A stretch of 47,297 bases of DNA from an uncultured Clostridia bacterium (GCA_948485625.1 CAOMRW010000006.1:38043-85339), one strand, 5' to 3'. Counted from the first letter of the stretch, positions 18,279 to 26,735 are shown. The notes: generated by a model from the sequence alone, not told the origin. A program made the numbers and translations.

Positions 18279-20135
18279 TTAATCCTTATTTTCATCTTCT
18301 ACTTTATAATCTGCATCATATACATTTCCATTATCACCATTTGCACTACTATCTTCTCCTGTTGCATTTGGATCAACTCCTGCACCTTGATCTCCATTTG
18401 GATTTGCGTTTTTATATAATTGTTCTGACATTTCATAGAATACTTTTGTTAATTTTTCTGTTGCTTCTTTAATCTTTTCTGTATCACTTGTTTCTAATGC
18501 TTTTTTAGTATTATCTATCTCTGTTTCAATTTTTGATTTTTCTTCTCCACTTATTTTATCCCCTAAGTCATTTAATGTCTTTTCGCTGTTATATACTAAA
18601 CTTTCAGCATTATTTCTAACTTCTATTTCTTCTTTTTTCTTTTTATCTTCTTCTGCATGTGCTTCTGCATCTTTTACAGCTCTATCAATATCTTCATCTG
18701 TTAAGTTTGTTGATGCTGTAATTGATACATTTTGAGAATTTCCTGTTGCCATATCTTTTGCTGATACATGAACAATTCCGTTTGCATCTATGTCAAATGT
18801 AACTTCAATTTGTGGAACTCCTCTTGGTGCTGCTGGTATTCCTGTTAATTGGAATCTTCCTAATGTTTTATTATATGCAGCCATTTCTCTTTCACCTTGT
18901 AAAACGTGTACTTCTACTGATGTTTGACCATCTGCAGCTGTTGAGAATATTTGTGATTTTTTTGTTGGTATTGTTGTGTTTCTTTCAATTAATTTTGTGA
19001 ATACTCCACCATATGTTTCAATTCCTAATGATAATGGTGTTACATCAAGTAATACTAAATCTTTAACATCTCCTGAAAGTACTCCTCCTTGAATTGCTGC
19101 TCCTACTGCAACACATTCATCTGGATTTATTCCTTTATCTGGTTCTTTTCCTGTTATTCTTTTTACAACTTCTTGTACAGCTGGAACTCTTGTAGAACCA
19201 CCAACTAATAATACTTTATGAATATCATTTGCTGATAATCCTGCATCTTTTAATGCTTGATTAACTGGTCCAGCAGTAGCCTCTACTAAATCATGAATTA
19301 ATTCTTCAAATTTAGGTCTTGTTAATGTTACATCTAAATGTTTTGGACCTGTTGAATCAGCTGTAATAAATGGTAAGTTGATTTGTGTTTGTTGTACTCC
19401 TGATAATTCTATTTTAGCTTTTTCAGCTGCTTCTTTTAATCTTTGCATTGCCATTTTATCTGCTTTTAAATCAATTCCATTTGATTTTTTGAATTCGTCT
19501 ACTAAATAATTAATTATTGCATTATCAAAGTCATCTCCACCTAAGTGTGTATTACCACTTGTTGATAAAACTTCAAATACTCCATCACCAATATCTAATA
19601 TAGATACATCAAATGTTCCTCCACCTAAGTCATATATTAATATTTTTTGATCTTGTTCTTTATCCATACCATAAGCTAAAGCTGCAGCTGTTGGCTCATT
19701 TATAATTCTTAATACTTCAAGTCCTGCTATTTTTCCTGCATCTTTTGTTGCTTGTCTTTGGCTATCATTAAAATATGCTGGAACTGTAATAACTGCTTGA
19801 GTTACTTTTTGTCCTAAATAATTTTCAGCATCTGCTTTCAATTTTTGTAATGTCATTGCAGAAATCTCTTGTGGTGTAAATTTATCTCCTTCTATTGTTA
19901 CTTTTTCTGCTGTTCCCATTTTTCTTTTTATTGATATAACAGTGTTATCTGGATTTGTAACAGCTTGACGTTTTGCAATTTGTCCTACTAATCTTTCACC
20001 ATTTTTTGAAAATGCAACTACTGATGGTGTTGTTCTATTACCTTCAGCATTTGGTATAACAACTGGTTCTCCTCCTTCCATAACTGCTACACATGAGTTT
20101 GTTGTTCCTAAGTCAATTCCTATAATTTTTCCCAT
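18279..20135 (-). CDS. dnaK: Chaperone DnaK (Hsp70)
   Basis: A 618-residue Hsp70. The N-terminal ATPase domain starts GKIIGIDLGTTNSCVAV and shows IINEPTAAALAYG, DLGGGTFDVSIL and LLVGGSTRVPAV. The linker DVKDLVLLDVTPLSLGIET and the substrate-binding domain follow, with an acidic, Asn/Gly-rich disordered tail. It works with DnaJ and GrpE in ATP-driven protein folding. The gene is flanked on both sides by REP-like hairpins and by non-chaperone genes, but all run in one direction. The start has an AAAGGAAG site. Confidence 0.99.
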   Translation of the reverse strand: MGKIIGIDLGTTNSCVAVMEGGEPVVIPNAEGNRTTPSVVAFSKNGERLVGQIAKRQAVTNPDNTVISIKRKMGTAEKVTIEGDKFTPQEISAMTLQKLKADAENYLGQKVTQAVITVPAYFNDSQRQATKDAGKIAGLEVLRIINEPTAAALAYGMDKEQDQKILIYDLGGGTFDVSILDIGDGVFEVLSTSGNTHLGGDDFDNAIINYLVDEFKKSNGIDLKADKMAMQRLKEAAEKAKIELSGVQQTQINLPFITADSTGPKHLDVTLTRPKFEELIHDLVEATAGPVNQALKDAGLSANDIHKVLLVGGSTRVPAVQEVVKRITGKEPDKGINPDECVAVGAAIQGGVLSGDVKDLVLLDVTPLSLGIETYGGVFTKLIERNTTIPTKKSQIFSTAADGQTSVEVHVLQGEREMAAYNKTLGRFQLTGIPAAPRGVPQIEVTFDIDANGIVHVSAKDMATGNSQNVSITASTNLTDEDIDRAVKDAEAHAEEDKKKKEEIEVRNNAESLVYNSEKTLNDLGDKISGEEKSKIETEIDNTKKALETSDTEKIKEATEKLTKVFYEMSEQLYKNANPNGDQGAGVDPNATGEDSSANGDNGNVYDADYKVEDENKD

Positions 20136-20158
20136 TTTAAATTACTTCCTTTCTTTTA

Positions 20159-20187
20159 CTGTTTTTGGGGACGGAGCAAAAAAACAG
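20159..20187. repeat. REP-like hairpin upstream of dnaK
   Basis: CTGTTTTT (20159-20166) pairs with AAAAACAG (20180-20187) around GGGGACGGAGC. On the minus strand it lies just upstream of the dnaK ribosome site. The GGGGACG core matches the elements flanking the RAYT-type gene. Confidence 0.6.
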
Positions 20188-20257
20188 TTTTTTTATTTTA
20201 ATATATTCTATATGATGATTTTTCCGCCCTTATAATCATCCATTTTAAAATTAATAA

Positions 20258-20851
20258 CTAAATTATATTGTAATCTTTTTCTAATTGGCTGATTACTTTT
20301 TGATTATTTTCAATAAATTCCTTTGTAACTTTTTCTTGCCATTCTTCTCTAGTCATTTCTGCTAATCTTCTATTAGATAATACTTTATATCCTAGTTCTT
20401 CTCCTAACCAGTTAGGTTTATCAAACTTATTAGCTTCTTGTTCATTTTGAAATTCAATTTCTGCTGTTAACAATCCTTCTAAATAACCTTTATATACATC
20501 CATTTCTACTTTCAAATTATTTTCAATTGGTATGAGTATCCTTATTTTATTTATTGTATTGCTAATTTTTCTTTTTGCCAATTCTTCATATTGTTCTTTT
20601 TCTATCTCATTTTCAATTTCATATTTCTTTGCTACATTATAATTATTGTTGTATTCAATATCTCCTTTTGTTTTTAATGTATATATATAATTTACTTTAT
20701 TATTTGGATATTTTTCTTGAATTTTCCTAACTCTTATCATTGTATTTATATCTTTATAAATTACGTTTTGTTCTATATCTACAATTCTTTCTATTTTCAT
20801 ATCTTTAGGTAAATTATCGACAGCATATTTTCTTTCAATTTCTTGTTTCAT
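20258..20851 (-). CDS. CYTH-domain phosphohydrolase/cyclase-like protein
   Basis: About 197 residues from the chosen ATG at 20851, which has an AAGGAAA site; the longer frame reaches 20899 but lacks one. The N-terminus MKQEIERKYAV carries the ExExK signature of CYTH enzymes. Downstream are IRVRK, NYIYTLKTKG, KYEIENEIE, KVEMDVYKG, LLTAEIEF and LSNRRLAEM, which supply the alternating charged residues lining the triphosphate tunnel. CYTH proteins act on inorganic triphosphate, thiamine triphosphate or ATP; the substrate here cannot be chosen. It sits between grpE and dnaK in the heat-shock operon, an unusual neighbour. Confidence 0.83.
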   Translation of the reverse strand: MKQEIERKYAVDNLPKDMKIERIVDIEQNVIYKDINTMIRVRKIQEKYPNNKVNYIYTLKTKGDIEYNNNYNVAKKYEIENEIEKEQYEELAKRKISNTINKIRILIPIENNLKVEMDVYKGYLEGLLTAEIEFQNEQEANKFDKPNWLGEELGYKVLSNRRLAEMTREEWQEKVTKEFIENNQKVISQLEKDYNII

Positions 20852-20919
20852 TTTAAAATTTCCTTTTCTAGCTTTTTGCCAAACAATGTATTTTTTCATT
20901 TTGGCATATATTTCATATT

Positions 20920-21420
20920 TTAGTTTGCTACTACTACCATTGAATGTCTAATAATCTTTGAACCAATTTTATATCCTTTTCTATATTCTTGAACAATTTC
21001 TTTTTCTCCTTTAGTATCATCTTGAATACTGCTTACAGCTTCATGAACTTCTGGGTCAAAAGTTTCTCCTAATGCATTTATTTCTTCTATTCCTTTTGAT
21101 TTTAATACATCTTGAAATTGTTTTAATACAAGTTCTACACCTTTCTTATAATTTTCATCTGCTGTTTCAACTTTTAGTGCATTTTCAAGATTATCTAATA
21201 TTGGAAGTATTACTTCTACTATATCTGCTAAAATAGAATTATATAATCCTTCTCTTTCTTTTTGGCTCCTTTTTTTATGGTTTTCAAATTCTGCTAATAA
21301 TCTTTTGTATCTATCTGTTAATTCATCTAATTCTTGTTGTTTTAATTGTACCTCATTTTTTTCTGTTGTTTCTTTATTTTTCATTTCTTCATTTTCTACT
21401 TGTTCTTTATCTGCCATCAT
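20920..21420 (-). CDS. grpE: Nucleotide exchange factor GrpE
   Basis: A 166-residue protein with an acidic, Glu/Lys-rich coiled-coil N-terminus (to about residue 60), RYKRLLAEFENHKKRSQKE, and the C-terminal beta domain with VLPILDNLENAL, FDPEVHEAVSS, VQEYRKGYKIGSKIIRHSMVVVAN. This is the GrpE signature. It releases ADP from DnaK. The gene follows hrcA by 12 bp. Family-typical length. Confidence 0.97.
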   Translation of the reverse strand: MMADKEQVENEEMKNKETTEKNEVQLKQQELDELTDRYKRLLAEFENHKKRSQKEREGLYNSILADIVEVILPILDNLENALKVETADENYKKGVELVLKQFQDVLKSKGIEEINALGETFDPEVHEAVSSIQDDTKGEKEIVQEYRKGYKIGSKIIRHSMVVVAN

Positions 21421-21432
21421 ATCTCTCCTTTC

Positions 21433-22443
21433 TTACATACCTTTGTCTTTTAGTTTTTTATTTATATATTTCATAACAGAAATAACTTTTGAATAATCCA
21501 TTCTTTTAGGTCCTATAATTCCAATTGTTCCTAAATCTTTGTCTCCAACCTTATGTTTAAAAGTGATAACACTAAAGTCTTTTAATTCTTGTTTTTCATT
21601 TTCATCACCAATATATACATTTATATCTTTAGCAAACCCTGAATTTAATATATCTGTCATTAAATCCTTTTCATCAATTATGTTTACAAAGTTTTTTGCT
21701 ACTGCTAAACTATTAAACTCTGGTAACTCAAATGCCTTATTTGTACCTTCTAGATATAGCTTTCTATCTTCTGAAATTACCCTCTTGATTTGTTCTATAA
21801 TAGGTTTTATAACATTTACACTATATTTCATTTCATTTATTAAATATTCTTCTAATGGTGAATCAATTATTTCTAATGGCTGACCTTTTAATTTTTGATT
21901 AAACATATAATTTATTGTTTCTATTTGTTTTTCTGAAATATCTTCATCAAATTTTATTATTGTTTCTTTTACCATTCCAGTATTTGTTAATATTATTGCC
22001 ATTAACATTCTTGGTCCTAATAATACAAATTTAATTTCATCTATTAATAGATTTTCTGTACTTGGTCCTATTGCTAAAGTTGTATAATGTGTAATTTCAG
22101 ATATTGTTGTTGTTGCAATTTTTGTTAATTCATCAATTTCATTCACTTTTGTTTCTAATTTTTCACTTATATATTTAATTTCTTCCAAGCTTATATTATC
22201 ATCTTTTAATAGCTCATCCACATAATATCTATATCCTTTTTCAGATGGTATTCTTCCACTTGATGTATGTGTTTTTTCTAAATAACCAGCTTTTTCTAAA
22301 TCTGCCATTTCATTTCTTATTGTTGCACTACTATAATTTAAATCGTAGTTATTTGTTAATGCGCTAGAACTCACAGGCTCAGCTGTGTTTATATATTCTT
22401 CTACTATAGCTTGTAGTACTTTCTTCTTTCTTTCTTCTAGCAT
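21433..22443 (-). CDS. hrcA: Heat-inducible transcription repressor HrcA
   Basis: About 336 residues from ATG 22443, which has a GAGGTGA site. A longer frame begins at a GTG (22464) that lies inside the CIRCE operator and is less likely. The winged-helix N-terminus is clear (AIVEEYINTAEPVSSSAL, SSATIRNEMADLEKAGYLEKTHTSSGRIPSEKGYRYYVD), with the GAF-like HrcA domain behind it (ASTL replaced by TSFAL-like core, GIIGPKRMDYSKVISVMKYI at the end). HrcA represses this operon by binding CIRCE and needs GroE for activity in known members. First gene of the operon. Confidence 0.97.
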   Translation of the reverse strand: MLEERKKKVLQAIVEEYINTAEPVSSSALTNNYDLNYSSATIRNEMADLEKAGYLEKTHTSSGRIPSEKGYRYYVDELLKDDNISLEEIKYISEKLETKVNEIDELTKIATTTISEITHYTTLAIGPSTENLLIDEIKFVLLGPRMLMAIILTNTGMVKETIIKFDEDISEKQIETINYMFNQKLKGQPLEIIDSPLEEYLINEMKYSVNVIKPIIEQIKRVISEDRKLYLEGTNKAFELPEFNSLAVAKNFVNIIDEKDLMTDILNSGFAKDINVYIGDENEKQELKDFSVITFKHKVGDKDLGTIGIIGPKRMDYSKVISVMKYINKKLKDKGM

Positions 22444-22457
22444 TTCTTCACCTCTTT

Positions 22458-22484
22458 TTAGCACTCTTTATTTTTGATTGCTAA
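22458..22484. promoter_or_regulatory. CIRCE operator (HrcA binding site)
   Basis: TTAGCACTC (22458-22466), a 9-bp spacer, then GATTGCTAA (22476-22484). It matches the consensus TTAGCACTC-N9-GAGTGCTAA with a single mismatch and lies between the hrcA -10 box and its start codon. Confidence 0.93.
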
Positions 22485-22493
22485 TCTTTATAT

Positions 22494-22522
22494 ATATTAT
22501 ATCCTTTTTTAGCACTTGTCAA
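22494..22522 (-). promoter_or_regulatory. Promoter of the hrcA heat-shock operon
   Basis: On the minus strand, TTGACA (22517-22522) is followed by TAATAT (22494-22499, spacer 17) or overlapping TATAAT (22496-22501, spacer 15). It lies between the two CIRCE-like sites. Confidence 0.75.
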
Positions 22523-22535
22523 TACATTCTGCTAA
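22509..22535. promoter_or_regulatory. Second, degenerate CIRCE-like site
   Basis: TTAGCACTT (22509-22517), a 9-bp spacer, TTCTGCTAA (22527-22535). The left half has one mismatch and the right half three (all in its first three bases), but spacing is exact. It covers the -35 box. Confidence 0.5.
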
Positions 22536-22620
22536 TTTTTTTGTGAATTTTTTGTGAACTTTTACAATATGTAAACATCATACATAATAGAATCAATAAT
22601 CTAAATAAAATAAAAAGATT

Positions 22621-22636
22621 ATTCATATCCTTATTG
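22621..22636 (+). repeat. 16-bp direct repeat, left copy, flanking the IS element
   Basis: ATTCATATCCTTATTG is found here and again at 23991-24006, at 6 bp and 5 bp from the element ends. It is longer than the 3-5 bp target duplication usual for IS3 elements. Confidence 0.8.
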
Positions 22637-22646
22637 TGAAGTTGTA

Positions 22647-22691
22647 AAATGAAAGTAGACACAAAAAGAGAGTGTTTACTTTCATTTTTTT
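22647..22691 (+). terminator. Hairpin at the IS left end
   Basis: AATGAAAGTAGACAC pairs with GTGTTTACTTTCATT across the AAAAAGAGA loop and is followed by seven T. It looks like a terminator that shields the transposase gene from read-through. Confidence 0.6.
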
Positions 22692-22720
22692 GATATAATA
22701 AAAGAAAAGGAGTTGGTAAA

Positions 22721-23104
22721 ATGAGTAACCTAGGCAGACCTAAAGGAGGAAAAAATAGATATTGGTCTAAAGAAGAAAAATTAAGGATTGTAAAGCGAGT
22801 AACTGAAGATTTATCAAGTACTCTGCAAGTATCTAAAGAAGAAAATATTTCAAATGGAATGTTAAATGGATGGATAAAAAAATATTTAGAGTTAGGAGAA
22901 AATGGGCTTCAAAATTCTAAAAAACCAGGTAATCCACTTGCTAAATATAGTAGAAAAAAGCAATTAACAGATTTAGAAAAATTAGAATATGAAAATATGA
23001 AATTAAGAATTGAGAATGAACGATTAAAAAAAGGCTACTTTGTGAAAGGAGGTGGCAAGCAAAAGGAATTAATTATTGGAAAGAACAAGAGTATAAAATT
23101 GTAG
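22721..23104 (+). CDS. IS3-family OrfA (HTH transposase subunit)
   Basis: A 127-residue basic protein with an N-terminal helix-turn-helix (RYWSKEEKLRIVKRV, NISNGMLNGWIKKYLELGENGL) and a C-terminal leucine-zipper-like stretch (LTDLEKLEYENMKLRIENERLKK), as in IS3 OrfA proteins that bind the terminal repeats. The heptamer A-AAA-AAG at 23027-23033 lies at the OrfA/OrfB junction; a -1 shift there enters the orfB frame (RLLCERRWQAKG...). The start has an AAGGAG site. Confidence 0.9.
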   Translation: MSNLGRPKGGKNRYWSKEEKLRIVKRVTEDLSSTLQVSKEENISNGMLNGWIKKYLELGENGLQNSKKPGNPLAKYSRKKQLTDLEKLEYENMKLRIENERLKKGYFVKGGGKQKELIIGKNKSIKL

Positions 23105-23954
23105 AAGAACTTTCAAAAGAGTTTAATCTATTGTCTCTTTGTAAGGCTATGAATATATCAAGAAGTGGATATTACAAATGGATAAAAACAAGAAATATTA
23201 AAAACATATATAAAATTAATAGAGATATTTTAACAGATTTAATTGTAGAAATACATAAACAAAAGCCATCATATGGAATCATAGAATTGCCACAAAGATA
23301 TTAACTTCAACTGGATGGATAGTTTCGCATAATTTAGTTCATAAATGTTGCAAATATTTAGGGATAAAATCTCTAGCTAGAAAAAGTGGTAAATATGTAA
23401 AACCAGGAGAAGAACATTTAATTTTTCCAAACCTAATCAAAGGAAATTGGAAAGCCAATGAACCATTACAAAAGATTGTTTCTGATATGACATGTATTAA
23501 GTATAAGAATAAATTATATAATTTAACATTTTATTTAGATGTATTTAACAATGAAATATTAACATATAAAATAAGTTCAAAGAATGGAGATTGTAATACA
23601 TATTATGATGGATTAAATCAATTATTAGAAAAAATTAAAGGAACAAACAAGCAACTGATATTGCATACCGACCAAGGTTCCGTTTATTCCTCAAGGACAT
23701 ATGAATCCTTACATAAATCATACAATGTAATAAGAAGTATGTCAAGAGTAGGAACTCCTACAGATAATCCTGTTATTGAATCTATAAATGGGTGGATAAA
23801 AGAAGAAATGGAAGTAGATTTTGATATAAAAAATTGCGAAGATATATATTCTTTTATAGATGATTACATATATTATTACAACAATGAAAGACCAAGTTAT
23901 AAATTAAATTATAAAACCCCAATTCAATATAAAATTGAATCAGGGTTTGTATAA
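23033..23954 (+). pseudogene. IS3-family OrfB integrase core, frameshifted
   Basis: The -1 frame after the slippery run encodes KGINYWKEQEYKIVEELSKEF and NISRSGYYKWIK, then QKPSYG, and stops at about 23311. Restoring one base near 23279-23283 joins it to RIATKILTSTGWIVSHNLVHK and the integrase core (SDMTCIKYKN, LHTDQGSVYSS, NPVIESINGWIKEEME), giving all three DDE acidic residues and the family end NNERPSYKLNYKTPIQYK. So the gene is intact apart from a single-base deletion, a recent inactivation or a sequencing error. Confidence 0.85.
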
Positions 23955-23990
23955 GTTCTCTTTTTGTGTCTACTTATACTTGACAAGAGC

Positions 23991-24006
23991 ATTCATATCC
24001 TTATTG
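23991..24006 (+). repeat. 16-bp direct repeat, right copy
   Basis: An exact copy of 22621-22636, five bases beyond the right end of the IS element. Confidence 0.8.
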
Positions 24007-24029
24007 CTATTTCTTTTTTACATAAAATA

Positions 24030-24038
24030 TGTTATAAT
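24030..24038 (+). promoter_or_regulatory. Extended -10 promoter of the 80-residue gene
   Basis: TG-T-TATAAT is an extended -10 box (TATAAT at 24033-24038). A poor -35 (TTTCTT) lies 17 bp upstream. Transcription would start about 40 bp before the ATG. Confidence 0.5.
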
Positions 24039-24084
24039 TACAATAACTTTACAAAAAAGCTCATGAAAGGAAGAGGTAATCATT

Positions 24085-24327
24085 ATGTTCAATTTCTTAA
24101 AATTCAAATTTGAAGCTTCCGAAACAAATCCAAACATCTATTATATCTTTAGACGTACTATATTAGGCAAACCTAAAAAAGTTGCAATTTCAGAGGTAAC
24201 TCCCGATATCAGCTATTCATTAAATTCACTTGCAAATATTCCTATTTCTGAAGTTTTCTATTTGCAAAAACGTGCTAAAAAAATTGCAGGAATTAATGAA
24301 GTAGAAACTAAACTTTCTGATGAATAA
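24085..24327 (+). CDS. Small hypothetical protein (80 residues)
   Basis: A small soluble protein with a basic, aromatic-rich N-terminal half (FNFLKFKFEASETNPNIYYIFRRTILGKPKK) and a C-terminal helix (EVFYLQKRAKKIAGINEVETKL). No family recognised. It has its own promoter, an AGGAAGAGG ribosome site and a strong terminator, so it is probably a real single-gene unit. Confidence 0.65.
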   Translation: MFNFLKFKFEASETNPNIYYIFRRTILGKPKKVAISEVTPDISYSLNSLANIPISEVFYLQKRAKKIAGINEVETKLSDE

Positions 24328-24351
24328 AGCTCTATAGGATGTCACAAGTCA

Positions 24352-24399
24352 AAAACAAAAAATCCAACTTCAATTAATTTGAGTTGGATTTTTTGTTTT
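24352..24399 (+). terminator. Bidirectional terminator
   Basis: An 18-bp stem AAAACAAAAAATCCAACT / AGTTGGATTTTTTGTTTT with a 12-nt loop. It ends the 80-residue gene on + and may also end the convergent Rpn gene. Confidence 0.88.
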
Positions 24400-24470
24400 A
24401 TAAAATTTTAATTTTATAAAAACTATTAAAGTAAAAACACTATAAAAATATCCTATATAAAGGTATGCTA

Positions 24471-25583
24471 TTATTTTTCACCTATTTTTTTTACTTCATC
24501 TTCATTTATTCCTGTAATTCTAGAAATTACTTCTATTGGTATTTTTTCATTTAACATATTCTTTATATCTTCTATCTTTCCTTTAATTCTCCCTTCTTCT
24601 ATTGAATCTTTTATTAATTTTGCTCTTTCTTCATTTAATGTTTCTATTATTTGCATCATTGACTTTTCCACCTCCTCTATATCTTTTAATATCTCGTCTA
24701 CTTTTTCTCTATAATTTTGGTTTTGTACTATTGCTTTTACTGCTATTATAAAAAAATCTTTTTCTTCTTTTGTATATTTTAGTTCTTTATTTTTTAATTC
24801 TTTTGATATTTTATTCAAATTTTCTATAAATTCTTTCTTAGTTGTTGCTTTCTCCATTAACATTATTTTATTTATTATTGATTTTTCTTTTAATAATCTT
24901 TCATTACTTATTTTGTTTATATCATATAAATTATATTTTGATAATTCTAATCCTTTATAATTTCTCCATTTTAGCTGTATCTTTTTTAAATCTAGTTCTG
25001 CATTCCATTCTTTTCTTCCAGTATATAATACTATTGGGATTATATTGGGATATTCATATCTTTTATTTTTATATTCTTCTTTTTCATCTACCAATACACT
25101 TTCTATTATTTCTATTTCATATTTCAGCATTCTATATGGCATTGAATAATCTATTTTGGTTTGATGTTCTATTATAAAAAATACATTTTCATTTTTTATT
25201 TTATATACTACATCTGCTTCTGAATTTTTTAATTTATTAGATATATAACTACTATTATAATTTTCTATATCATCTTTAGTTATCTTCTCTTCTTTTTCTA
25301 AAAATTCATTTATTATCTGTACTGCATTTTCTTTTTTATCTAGTAATTTTCTAAATATTTTATCATGTGGATTTTTTATTTCTGTTGTTTCATATTTTTC
25401 TTCATTATCATTTAATTCTGTAGTATTATTTTCATATTTTTCCTTATATAATAGATATTCTTTTATTGTAAATATTTCTATATCACTTCTATTTTGTATA
25501 TTATAATATAATCTTTTTCTTTTGTCAACATTTATCCCACAGTTAATATCTTTTTTCTTTACTTTTTCTTCTATAATTACCAC
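24471..25583 (-). CDS. Rpn-family (PD-(D/E)XK) nuclease / transposase-like protein
   Basis: A 370-residue protein of the Rpn recombination-promoting nuclease (Transposase_31/PDDEXK) family. The characteristic region starts NPHDKIFRKLLDKKENAVQIINEFL (about 73-97). The nuclease core is EADVVYKIKNENVFFIIEHQTKIDYSMPYRMLKYE, followed by YPNIIPIVLYTGRKEW. The C-terminus is a long charged helix ending in an HTH-like INEDEVKKIG. Family members cut DNA and raise recombination; a role in transposition is uncertain. The N-terminal 70 residues extend the usual domain. The start is uncertain: the GTG used overlaps the GAGGTGG ribosome site. Confidence 0.8.
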   Translation of the reverse strand: MVIIEEKVKKKDINCGINVDKRKRLYYNIQNRSDIEIFTIKEYLLYKEKYENNTTELNDNEEKYETTEIKNPHDKIFRKLLDKKENAVQIINEFLEKEEKITKDDIENYNSSYISNKLKNSEADVVYKIKNENVFFIIEHQTKIDYSMPYRMLKYEIEIIESVLVDEKEEYKNKRYEYPNIIPIVLYTGRKEWNAELDLKKIQLKWRNYKGLELSKYNLYDINKISNERLLKEKSIINKIMLMEKATTKKEFIENLNKISKELKNKELKYTKEEKDFFIIAVKAIVQNQNYREKVDEILKDIEEVEKSMMQIIETLNEERAKLIKDSIEEGRIKGKIEDIKNMLNEKIPIEVISRITGINEDEVKKIGEK

Positions 25584-25689
25584 CTCTTCTTAATTATTTT
25601 TAATTTGGAATTTTTTAGATTAAAATTTAAATATTTTTTAATATTTTATGATTTAAAATTTGAATAAAAATATATTATTATATTACAGC

Positions 25690-25731
25690 AAAAAATCGAA
25701 ATTTGCAATCATTTTTCATCGCAAATTTCGA
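25690..25731 (-). terminator. Terminator of the CaCA exchanger gene
   Basis: TCGAAATTTGC (25696-25706) pairs with GCAAATTTCGA (25721-25731). On the minus strand the stem is followed by six T. The rest of 25584-25784 shows only AT-rich sequence. Confidence 0.85.
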
Positions 25732-25784
25732 CATTTATATTCTATTAGTACATCATAAAAGCACCATAATTTGAATTTTTTATT

Positions 25785-26627
25785 TTATCTAACTATACAT
25801 ACAATTAAAATCCCAATTGTCTGAATAGCAAATAAATTCAAAATATTAGAAGTCAACAAGTTATTTGTAGCCTCTACAACTCCTAGCATATTATCTTCTC
25901 CTTTTTTATGATGCCTTTGAGATTCAAAAAAAGTTATAAGTTCTGGTAAACTAGTCATAAACCCCAATAAAATTCCCACAATAATTTCTGAAACATTAAA
26001 CAAATTACATAATTGCTCAAGAGTATTTCCCAATAACTCACCTATAACAAATAAAAGAATTCCTGTAATTATAAGAATCACATTATATTTCAAAGTTTTT
26101 TTCTTATTACCTTTCTCCCACTTTTTCTCTTTCTCTATTTTCATTTCAATAGCTCTATCTTCTTTTTGTAAATACAATTTATGCACATTATTATTTAAAA
26201 ACCTAAAAAAAGCATATAAAATAATAAAAGCTGGAACTATAATTAAATTCAATTCAATATTAAACCATAATAATAATATTGGTATTACTATAGTAATACA
26301 TACTAAAACTAAGTCAATCTTTATAGCTTTATTTCTCAACTTATATCCATTTTTATTCAATATAATAGCACCTAAATACTGAATTAAATTAATTACATTA
26401 GAACTTAGTATATTATAAATACTTGCACCAGATAAACCTCTTAAGCTAGAAGTTGTTATAGTAAGGAACTCTGGAACAGATGTAGCATATCCAGCAACAT
26501 CTCCAACAGTTTTTGCTTTCAAATTCAAATTTTCAGCTAATTTTCTTAAAGTACTCACAAGTATGTATTTTGATATAAGTACTATTAAAGCAGAATATAT
26601 AACAAATTTAACAATTTCTGATAACAT
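25785..26627 (-). CDS. CaCA-superfamily cation antiporter (Na+/Ca2+ exchanger-like)
   Basis: A 280-residue membrane protein with about ten hydrophobic segments in two halves. Alpha-repeat 1 reads GDVAGYATSVPEFLTITTSSLRG...SSNVINLI and alpha-repeat 2 GILLGFMTSLPELITFFES...NNLLTSNILNLF. Both hold the T/S-x-PE and the Asn of the ion-binding site of Na+/Ca2+ exchangers. A charged cytoplasmic loop (about 150-180) separates the halves. It is shorter than the usual 310-350 residues, yet both repeats are present. Ion specificity is not readable. Transcribed alone, with its own terminator. Confidence 0.85.
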   Translation of the reverse strand: MLSEIVKFVIYSALIVLISKYILVSTLRKLAENLNLKAKTVGDVAGYATSVPEFLTITTSSLRGLSGASIYNILSSNVINLIQYLGAIILNKNGYKLRNKAIKIDLVLVCITIVIPILLLWFNIELNLIIVPAFIILYAFFRFLNNNVHKLYLQKEDRAIEMKIEKEKKWEKGNKKKTLKYNVILIITGILLFVIGELLGNTLEQLCNLFNVSEIIVGILLGFMTSLPELITFFESQRHHKKGEDNMLGVVEATNNLLTSNILNLFAIQTIGILIVCIVR

Positions 26628-26706
26628 TATTCATCTCCTTATTTAATATTTTACCCTTTTTCCTATATTATATAATTTAGAAACATATAATTATTATAAA
26701 TTTATA

Positions 26707-26735
26707 TTGACTTTATGTAAATTACAATGTATAAT
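26707..26735 (+). promoter_or_regulatory. SigA-type promoter of the L,D-transpeptidase gene
   Basis: TTGACT (26707-26712), 17-bp spacer, TATAAT (26730-26735). Confidence 0.8.

Larger units (their letters stand above)
22643..23985 (+). mobile_element. IS3-family insertion sequence, inactivated
   Basis: An element of about 1343 bp. Terminal inverted repeats: left begins TGTAAAATGAAAGTAGACAC and the right end, read inward, TGTCAAGTATAAGTAGACAC, both continuing AAAAAGAGA. It contains orfA (HTH) and orfB (DDE integrase core) in the arrangement of IS3/IS150-type elements, joined by an A7 slippery run. orfB has a one-base deletion, so no active transposase can be made from this copy. It sits between the hrcA operator region and a small + strand gene. 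Confidence 0.87.
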
